Shown piece after piece: positions 39,603 to 50,608 of a stretch of DNA of 64,000 nt. The translations under genes were made by a program, and so were the position numbers. The stretch lies in assembly GCA_900323505.1 (NCBI GenBank), contig OOIN01000003.1, forward strand, positions 1,860,001 through 1,924,000. The letters are read 5' to 3'. Numbering within the stretch: position 1 is the first letter of the stretch; every line of letters begins with the position of its first letter. Source of the DNA: Ustilago trichophora. Its lineage: Eukaryota; Basidiomycota; Ustilaginomycetes; Ustilaginales; Ustilaginaceae. The notes beneath the pieces were generated by a model. The model was not told the origin of the DNA. It did no database searches and worked only from the letters and a program-made list of their open reading frames with translations.

Positions 39603-40328
39603 ATGGCTTCCATCGATCCGCCAGACAAGTCGAATCGCCTGCACTCGTGGATTTTGCTTGGGGCGGTTGGCTCTACCTTGGCCCTGCTTCCGGTCACCTT
39701 CGTCTATGAGCACTTTGCATGGCTGCTCACTACGGCAGTTTTCCCCTGCCTTACATTTCTTCTGCTCGCCTATCGCCAAGTGACCCCTGAGCGAGCCTCT
39801 GCGATGCGTCTCACTCTCGATTCAGCCGACTACCGCAGCTATGTGCGATTTCGTCATGTAACGCCGTCGCAAAATGTACGTGAGTATGGGAAAGGGTTGG
39901 TATTCGCTTTGATCTTTGCCAACCTTCCCATCCCACAAAGGACTTTCTTGGATAAGGTGCTATCGGGGATGGGATCGGTGCTGGCAACCATTCAGGTGTT
40001 GCAGGCGGTAACGTACTGCGTGTTTATTGCGTTCGAAGGCTTGCTTGCTGCATTCAACGAGGAGAAGGAAGGAGGGGAGTTGATCAGGCTGCAGGATTTA
40101 GAAGTATCAGGGGAGGAATGGGTGAGGACTGGAAGTAGCTGGAGAAGGGATCAGGAGACGTGGGTCCGAAGAATTCGTGGATTGAAGAAGGCTGGTTTGA
40201 GCGAAAAGACGGGTGAGGAGGATAGAGAGACGTGGGAGTTGAAGGTTGTACCAGCGCCCAAGCACAAAGATGCCAAGCTCGAGGCCAAGGATACTGCGAT
40301 CGTGCAGGTGCTCACTATTGTACTGTAG
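39603..40328 (+). CDS. Small multi-pass membrane protein, tandem paralogue A
   Basis: 241 residues, unrecognised. Hydrophobic segments at about 16-35, 41-58 and 96-115 and 125-150 suggest three to four membrane helices, then a charged cytosolic-type tail. It shares layout with the next gene: an opening LHSW, then a segment RQVTPERASAMRLTL, a Gly-Lys-Gly start GKGLVFALIFANLPI, and a C-terminus ending in a short hydrophobic stretch. The N-terminus is polar without a signal peptide. This and the next gene are probably divergent tandem duplicates. No function can be assigned. Confidence 0.75.
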   Translation: MASIDPPDKSNRLHSWILLGAVGSTLALLPVTFVYEHFAWLLTTAVFPCLTFLLLAYRQVTPERASAMRLTLDSADYRSYVRFRHVTPSQNVREYGKGLVFALIFANLPIPQRTFLDKVLSGMGSVLATIQVLQAVTYCVFIAFEGLLAAFNEEKEGGELIRLQDLEVSGEEWVRTGSSWRRDQETWVRRIRGLKKAGLSEKTGEEDRETWELKVVPAPKHKDAKLEAKDTAIVQVLTIVL

Positions 40329-40828
40329 CATCGCAGACCACTTACTAAAGCACCTGTGATCATTCTGCCAAGCATATGCTCAAGTCTGCTACAAATCAGG
40401 ATGAGCGCTTGCGCCATATGATGCTCGGACGAAGAATATCGTATCCCGCACCTGATGAATATTATAATACTTTTTTGCGACCGCTCACAATGGATCTGAG
40501 CCGCATACTGCTGTTAAGCGATGACATTGCCGTACATGTCTGAGTCGGCCGCAGTTGTGGAGACAGCACAGGAAGGCGAAGCGGTTAGACAGTGAGGACC
40601 GGTGTTCGCATGTCGATCTTAAGGAAACCGATTTTCGGGACCCTTATTTTGATCCGGGATTCTAGAAGCTCATCCGATTCTCGGCAAACAAAAAGCAGCG
40701 CACAGGACACAACTCTCATGTGTGGAGGCATATTCACTTTCTTCTTTTAACGACCACATCTTCAACCCTTCCCACCATCTCGATCGACCACCCTCGCATC
40801 TCCCCTACTCCTTCGCATCCTCGAAACC
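40329..40828. other. Intergenic region between tandem paralogues
   Basis: Five hundred bases without a credible gene; it ends in C-rich leader for the second paralogue. Confidence 0.5.
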
Positions 40829-41569
40829 ATGCCAACCATACAACCATCTGACCCATCCTACCAGCTCCACACCTGGGTGCTGACGATTCTTTCCGCCCTC
40901 TCCGTCAAATTCTTACTCGCCCCTCTCCCATCTGACAATCTGACCCTTCTTCGGGTGATCTGCACTCTCATACTTCCCACCATAACATTCACCCTTCTGT
41001 CCAACCGTCACATAACACTGCAGCGCGTAGCAGCTCTCCGACTTTCTCATACCTGCTTCGACTTTAGCAGAGCAATGGAGAACAAGACGATCCTCACCGC
41101 AGATGGCATGGGTGTGATTTTCAAGATGCTCCTCTCGACCGCGATGCTGTCGAATCTTCCGATTGCGTACGAGAGGTTGATGCAGGGGAACACGGCGGAG
41201 TGGATCCAAAAAGTAGGAAGACCTGCGAGCTGGTTCTTTGCAGCCGTCAATATGACGATCGTGCTGGTGTGTTGGGCAATGGTTATCACGCAGGAAGAGA
41301 TGCGATTTGAGTTCGAGGAGGGCTTCAGGATTGGGGATGAGGAAGTCGCATTGGAGAAATTGAAGAGCGCAGGGAAGAAGGAGGGGTGGAAGAAAGTTGC
41401 TAGCACCTCGAGAAGGCACGATGTTTACGTGAAGTCGGTGCGATTGCCGAACGGAGATGACATCGGCGTGTATGAGTTATCTACGCGGCTGGCGACCAAT
41501 CATCCTCTGTACAACGCAGACAACGACGAAAAGCCTTCCGGACCTATCCTTCGCATTGCGCTCCCATAA
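40829..41569 (+). CDS. Small multi-pass membrane protein, tandem paralogue B
   Basis: 246 residues, closely the length of its upstream neighbour and the same shape. Matching blocks: LHTW near residue 13, RHITLQRVAALRLSH (against RQVTPERASAMRLTL), and GMGVIFKMLLSTAMLSNLPI (against GKGLVFALIFANLPI). Hydrophobic segments lie at about 15-30, 42-58, 95-115 and 130-155; the tail is charged. Overall identity looks low, so the duplication is old or the family is evolving fast. Function unknown; a lineage-specific membrane family is likely. Confidence 0.75.
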   Translation: MPTIQPSDPSYQLHTWVLTILSALSVKFLLAPLPSDNLTLLRVICTLILPTITFTLLSNRHITLQRVAALRLSHTCFDFSRAMENKTILTADGMGVIFKMLLSTAMLSNLPIAYERLMQGNTAEWIQKVGRPASWFFAAVNMTIVLVCWAMVITQEEMRFEFEEGFRIGDEEVALEKLKSAGKKEGWKKVASTSRRHDVYVKSVRLPNGDDIGVYELSTRLATNHPLYNADNDEKPSGPILRIALP

Positions 41570-41698
41570 CCACCATTGGACTCAACCCAACTCACAATTT
41601 CACACAACGCCAATCACAACGAAGCGAACCTCAAAAAGCAAGAGCCACAGAGTCTGGTTTGAATTGCATGCAAGAAGAATTCCTTCTGTCGGTCGAAA

Positions 41699-43699
41699 TC
41701 AAATCTCGACCTCATCACAGTCGAGCTGAGGTTGAGTGGCAGACTCGTTGACGATGCAAGCGAAATCAGTCGCCTGTTTGCCAAGGGCGATCATCGGATG
41801 ATGCCAGATACCCGGGTGGTATTGGATCGCTTGCTCCGTTGTAGCCAAAAAGACGCCCAAGGTGCTTAGATCTGGCCGGTCATCTGCATCAACACAAGCG
41901 CAATCAAGACGAAATTTGAAATGTGTCAGTACTTCTTCCTTCTTTTCTCTAGCGGAAGGGGGAAGGAGGGTGGGGATGTGATGGGGTACCTTGACCATTG
42001 AGTGCAACGACGACGAGGAAGCCCTGCTGTTGACCGTTGATGGGGACCATGGGGATGAATGCCTGGGTTGTGAATCTGTGCCTTTCGAGCAGCTTGACCT
42101 CGAATGGCAGGCTTGTTGCAGGGTCGCAACGGTAAACGTGGATGTTTGTTCTTGCATCTGCTTCGGTGGGATAGTTGTTGAGAATTTCGGCCAGGTTGAG
42201 GTACTTTTTGGCCGTGCCTTGGTTGACGATCTTGAAAGGCTTGTCGAGAGGGTTTTGCGAAGAAGGACCGTCGATGACCGCTCCGTATCTCCCGAATGCC
42301 GATGTGGTGAGAGGAGTGGCGGGGATGAATTTGCCGTGGACCAAGATTCCCATGGTTGTCGATGTCGTCGTTGCCGAGGTGGTACTGGTGGAAGGAGCGA
42401 GGGAAGTTTCGGCACTTACCGGAGCAAAAGGGTCCGAAGTGGCCGATGGCAAAGGGTCCTGGATGTCTGCTGGTACAGCAACGGCGGGGAGGGAAGCGGG
42501 GGAGAGTTGCGAAGAGAGAATGGGACCGGCACGACGACCGTGTACGCGGAAACGCTTGATACCGCCGTCTGGGTGCATCTTGACCATAACGTGGGTGAAG
42601 GCGGCAGTGTTGCCCTCGGGAAGAGCGAAGAAATGACGACGACCGGGACCGAGCTTGGTGCGAGGCAAGAGGGTGACCCATTGAGCATCGGCAGCGGGAA
42701 TAGAGGAGGAGTTGTGCACGGTACCCAAGATCTCGGTCGACTCGGGGAAGTTGCCGAGGAAGTGGGCTGTGTCGACTTCTGCGTAGGAGAGGAAGCCTGG
42801 CTCGCCACTGTCATCGGGCAATACATCAATGGAAAACAAAGGAAGGAAGGCAATATCAGTACGTGACGCTCGAGAGAGGAGCAAGAGAGGCAAAGGCGAT
42901 AGTGAACTCACAGCTTGACAATGGACCAGTTGAAATGACCCTTTGCACGCGATCGACGAGTCTCCCAACCGTCACCCATGTCCTTGCCTCTACCAGGCAG
43001 GATGATGTTGCTGCCAGCACCAAAGTGGTTGTCATCGGTGAAGACGACCCTACCACCGTTGAGGCAGTGAGCCAGATCGAGGACGTTGTAAGCGCTGTTC
43101 TCGGCATTGACCTGTTCGCCCTCACCCTGACCGATGGGCGGTGGGGGGATGGTACCGTATACGCGGAACCTGGCAATACCGCCATCTGGAATCATGTGCA
43201 GCTTGATGTGGGTGTAGAGCTTGTCTGCTTTACCCTCGGCCACCTTGAATAGGTGTCGCTGCGAAGGACCGCAGGGTGTGACGGGGACGACGCACTCCCA
43301 TCTCGCGTCGTTCTCGGCGAGAGCATTGCCTGTAGCAGCTTCCTCTTCGGGAGTGAGAGCGAGGGCGTGAATCGAGATCTCTGGAGCTTCGTTGCCGTTA
43401 AAGTTGGCAGTGTCGACGTCGAAACCGATCAGACGACCACCTGCGTTGGGGCCGAGACGGAGGATGACCCAGTCATAGGTGGGGTTGTGACGACGTGTCT
43501 CCCAACCATCGAAGAGAGCGCCTTTGGGACCGAATTGACCCTTGAGCGATGGAGCAGGGCCGACTTTAAGGAGCGAGGAAGCCGGAGCGAACCATTCGTC
43601 AGAGGTGCTGAGGATTCGTCCACCAAGAGCGACTGAGGAGATCTCGGTGGAGGTGGAGCCGAGGACGGCATCGAACTGGTCGAGGGGGATCGCTGTCAT
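41699..43699 (-). CDS. Bifunctional allantoicase-ureidoglycolate lyase
   Basis: Three exons on the minus strand, 43,699-42,912, 42,807-41,990 and 41,883-41,699, give 596 residues. Residues about 20-190 and 205-365 are the two repeats of allantoicase (Dal2), with FDGWETRRHNPTYDW in repeat 1 and EVDTAHFLGNFPES across the first intron in repeat 2. A Ser/Thr linker leads to a ureidoglycolate lyase (AllA/Dal3) domain from about residue 415 to the end, with FKIVNQGTAKKYLNLAEIL, the RHRFTTQAFIPM block and GIWHHPMIALG. The two enzymes convert allantoate to ureidoglycolate and urea, then to glyoxylate and urea, so the fusion keeps two consecutive steps of purine use together. A similar fusion is known in Cryptococcus (DAL2,3,3). 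The second intron's donor is GTACCC, less usual. Introns are 104 and 106 bases. Confidence 0.9.
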
Positions 43700-44377
43700 T
43701 GTTTTCAATAGTTCTTGAGCGGGTTGCGGGATGAGGATGAGGGAGAGATAGGGTGAAGGAAGGAACGAAGAGCGAATACGAGTATATGAAGCAGCTGAGG
43801 GGCAACTCGACTCGGAAGGTATCGTGTGGACAAAGGTTGACCGTCCCACGAGAGGGGACCAACCACCGCTCCGGTAAATGAGCCGAATCCTTGCTTCTCC
43901 ATTCTGCATCTCACTGCCAAGCATTGCTCAGCACACTCGACCATGCCATCTCTCCCTTCATCCCCACTTTATAATTCTTCAACCGTGCTCGACCCAGATC
44001 GGATCGTCACCGTTGAAGCAGATGAGCCGATTCGAGGCTGAACGTCGTTGAACAAGTGCTTCGTGCTCTTTGGTGTTGGGCTCGGCCAAGTCCGGTGGAA
44101 GGAAGAATTCGCGTGTTGAAATTGGTCAAAGCTGGAAAGAAGAGAAAATATAAGATTTCGGTGTTCAATTCGGCTCTCGCGTGGATTTCTGCACGGAAAC
44201 TCGCCCGCTTCTTCAAGCACTCCCAATGAACCCAATCCGCTTCCACACCTTCGACCTCGGTCACTTCGCTCAACATCAAGTCACACCACAAAAGGTTGGT
44301 CCATGTCTAGCACCTTGCATTCCTATAACGATCCTGAAATGTAGCAATGTAATGCCATAATATATACATACAACAGT
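43700..44377. other. Intergenic region
   Basis: 678 bases holding the promoter of the allantoicase gene and the 3' flank of the next gene, both on the minus strand. An 88-codon ORF on the minus strand at 43,969-44,235 lacks recognisable features and is not called. Confidence 0.45.
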
Positions 44378-46861
44378 CTAGAGCGCGTGGACGACCAGCC
44401 TTCCCAGCCTGTCACCATCGCTTCCAATCACCGACTCGTCCAGATCTCCAGGCCGAGCCTTGCCTTCCTTCCAGATCCTCCACGCCTGCTTGTCATTCTC
44501 GCCCTTCAACCCTTCAAACACTCCCTGATCCTCCTCCCTCTTGTCCTCTAAAATCATCCGCTGCATAATCCCCACGTTGACTTCGAGGATCGCCTGCGAC
44601 CCCACACTGCCGACAAACTTGCTCATGCTTGGCAGCAAAAAGGGGAAATCCGAGAACGATGTGTGTTGACTCGCTTTCGTTTCCTGGACCTGTTGATCCT
44701 TGTGATACGTCCATGCTTTTGCGGGGGCTGCATTATCCTTGGACGCAAGCTCGCGCTCAAATGCTAAAATCTTTTCAGAGACCTCCTCCAAATTGCGCCC
44801 AACGACATCAGGAGTGCCGTATACAGAAGGGCAAGAGTAGAACTCCTCGTAGGTGACCCAGGCTGTGCGGAAGCCAGCTTGCTTGGCCGCAAAAGTGTCC
44901 CATGTGTGGGAGGCGACGAACCATATCCCTTGATATTCCTTCTGGGCTGAATTCGGATCCAGAGGTTCGGCCTTGATACGGCGTAGTACTTCAGCATACA
45001 CTTTAGGATCCGGTTTGGCCACACCGATCTCGTCACAGCTGAAGAGACCGATGCCGGATCCGATGCTGTTGTCTTGAACAGAGCGACCAGAGCGTGCAGC
45101 TTCGCTGTCGAGGTCGGCTCCGTCGCTCTCGCCAAGTGCACGGAGGAAAGACGCTCGTCCGAGTTGGAGGGAGCCGTTGGTGGCTGCCCATACATCGACC
45201 TTGTCTACACCGGGAGGCAAGCGACCCTTGCCATCGCGATCGCGATAGATGCGCGTGAGGGCATCTACCATACCAGGTCGAGGTCGGAGCTTCTTCAGTG
45301 CGCCCATCATGGTTTCCACCACCACCGGCTCGAATGGGTTCTCCAGCGCTTCCTCTGCCGGTCCGTCGTCTGCGTAAGATCCAGCCTTGGTGAGAGCCTC
45401 ACCTTTGCCATTCTTCTTCGGCAAAATACCTGCCTGGAGAAGAACACGCGGGAGCGTCCCCTTGAACACCTCGGCGATGGGCTTGTACTGTCCACAAACG
45501 CTCGAATAGGTGAAATCGCGCTGCGTGCCGTGGAACCAGTCCATGATCACCAGCTCTGGTACGATCTTGGGCACTCCTTTCCTCGACTCGAGCTGGTCGG
45601 GGAAGAGCGATTGGAGCGCTTCGATGCACGCATCCAATCCAAACAGCGTACCAAACATGTCGTGCACAATGACCAACCTCGACGGCGGCCCCGCAGTCTT
45701 TGACGCAGCCAAGGATGCGGCATCCGACTTTTCAGTGCCTTCAGCACCAATCGTCAGCAGCCAGCCTTTGCCGCCCGTGCTCGCCTTGCTCTCGCGAGAA
45801 ATGGTGGTTACGTCGTCCATGTGCGTCTTCCATTGTGTGAAGTCTTCGCTGTTGATCGTGTACAGCGGCTTGCTGACCGGTACTATGTCTGCGCCCGTGA
45901 TAGGGATGGGCTCCACCCAAGGATCGAGCACCAGCGCTTGGCCGAAGGGACAGTCGGTATGACGCAGAGTTTGGATCGCCGTGGATCCGCCAAAGCTGTG
46001 ACCAATGAGCCAGGGGTCTTGCATCTTGAGCTTGCTGCTAAAGCCAGAAAGGAGATGGGAGCGGTGCTCGCGGATCTTGTTGTCATCGCGCTGAGTGCGA
46101 GTACAGGATTCAACGAGGTTGGAAGCTTTGCCAGCGTTGATCTCTTGAAGGACGTTGAGAGCGGCAACGACTTCTCTGCGTCGGAATTCGACTTGAGCTC
46201 GACGCACGTCCATCGGTTCTGGCTTGCCATCGACTTCGGTGGGTCGCACATAGATCTTATTCTCCACGCCGTCGGATCCGCCAGATAACCATCGGAAGAG
46301 ACCTGACGAGCTTTGACTCTCCTTTCCGAGGGAATGATGGATGGTAGTTGACGCCGACGAGCCATCGCGATGCTCGACAGCAGCCACAACGATGCCCGAT
46401 CCAGCGAGTGAAGAACAGTAGGCCGAGTAGGTCGTGCGTGTACCACCCATGCCATGGCTAAACACAGCTACAGGGAAGCCTTCCGATGGAGCATCAGAGG
46501 CGAGAGGTGCATCGACTACAGCGCGCAGCTTCTGCGATACGACGCTGTAGGCGGGCAAGATGATGGGGAGAGCGAGGTACTTTGGAATACCTGCATACTT
46601 GAGGAGACCGCCGATAGAGCGCAATTTGGGCGCTTCGAGCCAGTCAAGAGATCGACCTGGCGCCGCGTCTTTTACGCTCGAGGAAGGATAGTAGATGGTG
46701 ACAAGGATCGTGTCTGTGGTGAGGAGCTCCTTGGTCACACCTCCTTCCTGGTAGGTGTACGGGTTGGGCGAATCTTGCTTGATCGGTGAAGGTAGTGGGA
46801 CTTCCAGCGTGACGGTTGAAACGGCATACCGCGCATTCTGCGGTGGCTGTGGGAGCGACAT
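44378..46861 (-). CDS. PAF-acetylhydrolase (lipase) with an inserted HAD dehalogenase-type domain
   Basis: 827 residues, intronless. The outer protein is a platelet-activating-factor acetylhydrolase/phospholipase A2 group VII hydrolase: nucleophile Ser289 in GHSFGGS, Asp313 in VLDPWVEP and His733 in SQHTSFSDF. Between the core strand ending near residue 371 (WLLTIG) and the His segment lie about 355 residues forming a type II haloacid dehalogenase domain: nucleophile Asp401 in VHDMFGTLF, ATNGS, then AKPDPKVYAEVL, and WDTFAAKQAGFRTAWV. The HAD domain is thus nested inside the hydrolase, between the second and third triad residues, instead of joined at an end. All catalytic residues of both domains appear present. 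Substrates of neither are known; short-chain phospholipids suit the outer domain. No signal peptide is seen, so an intracellular enzyme. Confidence 0.85.
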   Translation of the reverse strand: MSLPQPPQNARYAVSTVTLEVPLPSPIKQDSPNPYTYQEGGVTKELLTTDTILVTIYYPSSSVKDAAPGRSLDWLEAPKLRSIGGLLKYAGIPKYLALPIILPAYSVVSQKLRAVVDAPLASDAPSEGFPVAVFSHGMGGTRTTYSAYCSSLAGSGIVVAAVEHRDGSSASTTIHHSLGKESQSSSGLFRWLSGGSDGVENKIYVRPTEVDGKPEPMDVRRAQVEFRRREVVAALNVLQEINAGKASNLVESCTRTQRDDNKIREHRSHLLSGFSSKLKMQDPWLIGHSFGGSTAIQTLRHTDCPFGQALVLDPWVEPIPITGADIVPVSKPLYTINSEDFTQWKTHMDDVTTISRESKASTGGKGWLLTIGAEGTEKSDAASLAASKTAGPPSRLVIVHDMFGTLFGLDACIEALQSLFPDQLESRKGVPKIVPELVIMDWFHGTQRDFTYSSVCGQYKPIAEVFKGTLPRVLLQAGILPKKNGKGEALTKAGSYADDGPAEEALENPFEPVVVETMMGALKKLRPRPGMVDALTRIYRDRDGKGRLPPGVDKVDVWAATNGSLQLGRASFLRALGESDGADLDSEAARSGRSVQDNSIGSGIGLFSCDEIGVAKPDPKVYAEVLRRIKAEPLDPNSAQKEYQGIWFVASHTWDTFAAKQAGFRTAWVTYEEFYSCPSVYGTPDVVGRNLEEVSEKILAFERELASKDNAAPAKAWTYHKDQQVQETKASQHTSFSDFPFLLPSMSKFVGSVGSQAILEVNVGIMQRMILEDKREEDQGVFEGLKGENDKQAWRIWKEGKARPGDLDESVIGSDGDRLGRLVVHAL

Positions 46862-49800
46862 CGTGTTTCAGCCTTGCAAGCTCCGGACCTTCTAAGGGTA
46901 CTCTGTGGTGCTTTCGGGAATCTATGGGAAGGAGATGGTGGTTCAAAGGTGGGCAGACGATGGGTGACACAAGCGATTCCTCCACATCCCTATGATAAAT
47001 GCGGAGGACGACACGCGCGGGGCTTTCACTTAGGCCGGCAAGATCTTCTTGTGACACCCTTAAACCCGCATTGACCATATTTGACCCGTTGCGACTTTGA
47101 ACAAGAGATGCCCCGCTCGATATCCAACGATATACGACTCAGTCGGCATCCCGATGTTGGCCCGCGCTTCTCCGACACCATCTCCGCCGCTATTTGTTCT
47201 CCATCGCCACCGCGTCTCGCACGATATCCATATCGGCGGGCTGGCTGGCTCGGACACGGCTATCTATCAATAAACCTTGCACCACTTGTGCCTCACGCAG
47301 AATTGCCGGCCTGGAAAACACTGTCTCTCTGGCGGTTCTTCCGTGAGTCTGAGGATCAGCGTCTTTTGCTCATCCTCTGAATCTTTTCGAACAATGCGAG
47401 CGGGCTTGTGGTGATGGATCGGACGATCGGGGGCCAAAGCAGGGGTGCATCCATGAACGAGTTGGCTTTTGTTTGGCGACGTACACGAGAGATTACCGAA
47501 TCCCGACTCTCTTCTCTTGATTCTTTACATGAATACATGAAGCTCTTACGACACATGCAGAGCCTTCTTTCAGAACACTTGTGCTCAACAGCATTCTGAC
47601 TTCTTTCATGTTGCACAGATTCCAAAGGTGGCGTTGCTCAGGCGCTAAATTGTATTGCAAGTCCGACTCTCTGTTGTCGCGAGGTGCATTCGTTGCAACC
47701 CGCTCGAAGGGCATGCGAGATGCCAACGACGCGCGGTAGAAGCCAAATCGACGCCCGGCTCCGGCTGCTGCTCTGTGCCGATACAAGACGCACATCTACT
47801 GCTGCATTTCTCGTACGACGTCGAGAGCGGCTCAAAAAGAAGTGGCTGAAACTCGAGACTGTGACCAATGCATGGGATTGCATCTCTTGGGCGTGTGTGA
47901 TGGCATTCAGAAGGATTCTCTGTCACGTCGGCCATCCCGTGCGAGCCAGTCGCCCACCTGCATGCCACGAGCTTTTGGCTGCAACGGATCTGAGACCGGC
48001 TTATGTCGAGCTTGCCTCAAGTTTGGTGGATTCGTCGACAAGATACCTTTTGGCAGCATGGCTCGAAGAAAAGTAGAGTCCTCCGAAGCGGTTCCGACTC
48101 TGTGAGAGCGTGGTGGACTAAGCGAGGCCGAATGAGAAAGCAGCAAAAGTCCAAAGGTTAAGAGAGAGCGCCCTCGAATTTTTTTCTCAGCTGCACGACG
48201 TCTCAAACCCTGATCCCTCTTCTCTTCGCGACAGTTCGAAGTTCGGATTCCGTGACAGGGCATGGCTCGGCGTGACACGGTTCGGATAGCAAAACGTCCA
48301 ACGAAGAGAGCTTTTTTAGTCCTGCTTGCCGAACAAGAATCTCATAGGAGGGTTGACTTAGAAGGACTGAAGAGTTTGCAAGTCTACAACCTTTAGGGCT
48401 CGCTTATGGGTAGCCGAAGTGGTTCTCAGCAGCACGACACGCGTGATCGCTGTTGGTTGGTCGAGACAGACACTTGAGACCCGGCAGCTCGGGTATCGCC
48501 GAACATCATTCTCTCGTCCAGGATAGAGTGTGGATTGCCTTGTCTGCAATGCGCTTGTCGATTTCGAGATGACCGCTGCACACCCTGATGCGAAGAACAG
48601 TCGAGGATGGATATGTCGATGCACAGACCAAAATCAATATCCAACACTCTAGTTTCTCGGTGGGATGGGCGAGGTAGGCCGACTTTGGAGAACACCAATT
48701 GCGACCATCCGCGTGGGAGACCGGATCGAAGCGCCGAGAATGCACGCACTCGCGCACGCACTCAAGCACGGCCGCACTCACCTTGGCGATACTCGCTTAG
48801 CCCCATCACCACGACACTAAATCGACCTCTGCTCTGCGACTTTTGGCTATCCCACGCTATCCGAGGTGCCAACAAACACTCGACCGTGGTGGGTACTCGG
48901 CTCTCCAATTCACTCCATCTGCATCCCTTCTCTCGATTCCACCACGATCTCTAGCGTCTCTACAAGAAGATACGTAATCCACATGCATCTCAAATCCCTT
49001 CGTCCGTCGGATTGATGTGCCAGACAACTTGAAAGTCAGCTGGGGAAAAAGTCTTACTCGTCTTGAAAGACAAGACTTTTATGACGCGAGGCGATGATTC
49101 GAAAGAGCGCACAAAAGCGGGGGTGTGGGTAGATTGGGCTGGCTGAACTGTCATTACTGTACCCCATCCTGTTTCGAGGGGCTCGTGATTGAATCGGAGT
49201 GCGAAATCCAGGCTCAGAGGCGGAGGAAGGAGGGACGAGAAGACCATGAAACCAACGGAACAAAGAGAGGCGCACTCACTGCAAGCGAAGCAAACAAGAC
49301 TTGTCCTGCAGATCACAGCTCTTTGCAACCTACCACATGCGGTTCCAGAGGGCATTGCGCCGAGAAATTTTTTTTTTCTGTTCCCAGAACGAGAGAGCTG
49401 AGACAGAGGTCATTTGAGGTTTCTCTCATGCCGCTTGCTTTTGGGTAGAGAAAGGCAATATCCTGAAGTGTGTACATAAAAAATAAGACTCCGCTTGATG
49501 AAATTCTCTCACGCTGTAGCCTAGCCGCCGTCGTTGATGAGTGCGAGGACCCTGACTGTCTTGCTTTTTGCCATCCGCGGAATTTTCCATGGTTCTTCAC
49601 ATTGCCTCTTAACCACGCCCTTTGCTCGTACGCTCCATAGTATCAGACAGTAGTGTGACGGTGGGGCGTGGCGTGTATCGTATGACCCAAACAGGATGGT
49701 ATCTTGTTCGATCTTGTCCGTCGGATTGGTCTGTCTCACGATCATCATGCCGGCGATTTTGACGGTCCAACCATCAGCCCTTCCTGCTAGCGTGAGGTTG

Positions 49801-50315
49801 TGACCACGAGGTATGCTGTCACATAATCGCGGCGCTAAAATCGGCGGGCGTGGCGCTTGCCCTAATTGACTCTAGTAACAATACTCTCGGTGCAAACGGC
49901 CTCATCTGCGAGACACAAATCACATTTCACTTTCTTTGTCTGATGCTGAAACAGCTTTCAACCACGTCCGTGCTTTGCTGAACCGGAGCTGCAAGCTTCC
50001 ACTTCGCCTGTGCGAGCATGCGTGCATTTGCAGCTCGCATATGTCTTTCTGCGCATCAAAAAGAAAATCACCCTCCCTCCATCTTACTCCCGCCATCCCT
50101 TTCTCTTCTTCTTTGTGTGCGACAAGACAGTCAGCTGCGCTTCTCGGCAGCCGAGCCAAGAAAGCTCTGCGTATGCGTAAGATGGTTGCGCTAGATCGGT
50201 CTCGTCGGAACGGAGACCGGAGCAAGCAATCACCATCGCAACAGAAGCCAGAAATCGAGCCGTCGATGGTGCAACCAACTCGAAGTTAGCTCCCAAAATG
50301 TATCCCCGTCCTCAC

Positions 50316-50362
50316 TTTTTGTATTTTTTGTTTTTGTATTTTTTTTTTCTTTCTTTTTTTTG
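50316..50362 (+). repeat. T-rich tract
   Basis: Nearly pure T with a few G, A and C bases over about 47 bases, upstream of the gene at 50,881. Poly(dT) tracts of this kind disfavour nucleosomes and are common in fungal promoters. Confidence 0.7.
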
Positions 50363-50600
50363 ACAGCTCGTAGACTCCCCCCGAATCTAGGCTGCAAAGC
50401 TACAGCTGAGAAAGAGGATGCCTTCAAGGTCCGCTTGCCTGTCACCTCCGCCCCATCTTCAATACGAACTAGGGTACATACAGGCTTGGCACCAAACTCA
50501 GACACAATGCAGATGGACGAGGTTCAGTGACTTGAAGCAACGTTTCTTTTCGTGACAGCTCCCACCCGCAGAATCGGTGCATGAGATGTGAAGGGCTGCT

Positions 50601-50608
50601 ATATAAGT
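50601..50608 (+). promoter_or_regulatory. Probable TATA box of the seven-helix membrane protein gene
   Basis: TATATAAG, 273 bases before the ATG at 50,881, followed by a C/T-rich leader with few ATGs. A long leader would be implied. Confidence 0.4.

Noticed and set aside
43969..44235. 88-codon minus-strand ORF between allantoicase and the PAF-AH/HAD gene
   Set aside because: Short, no features, and located where the allantoicase promoter should be.
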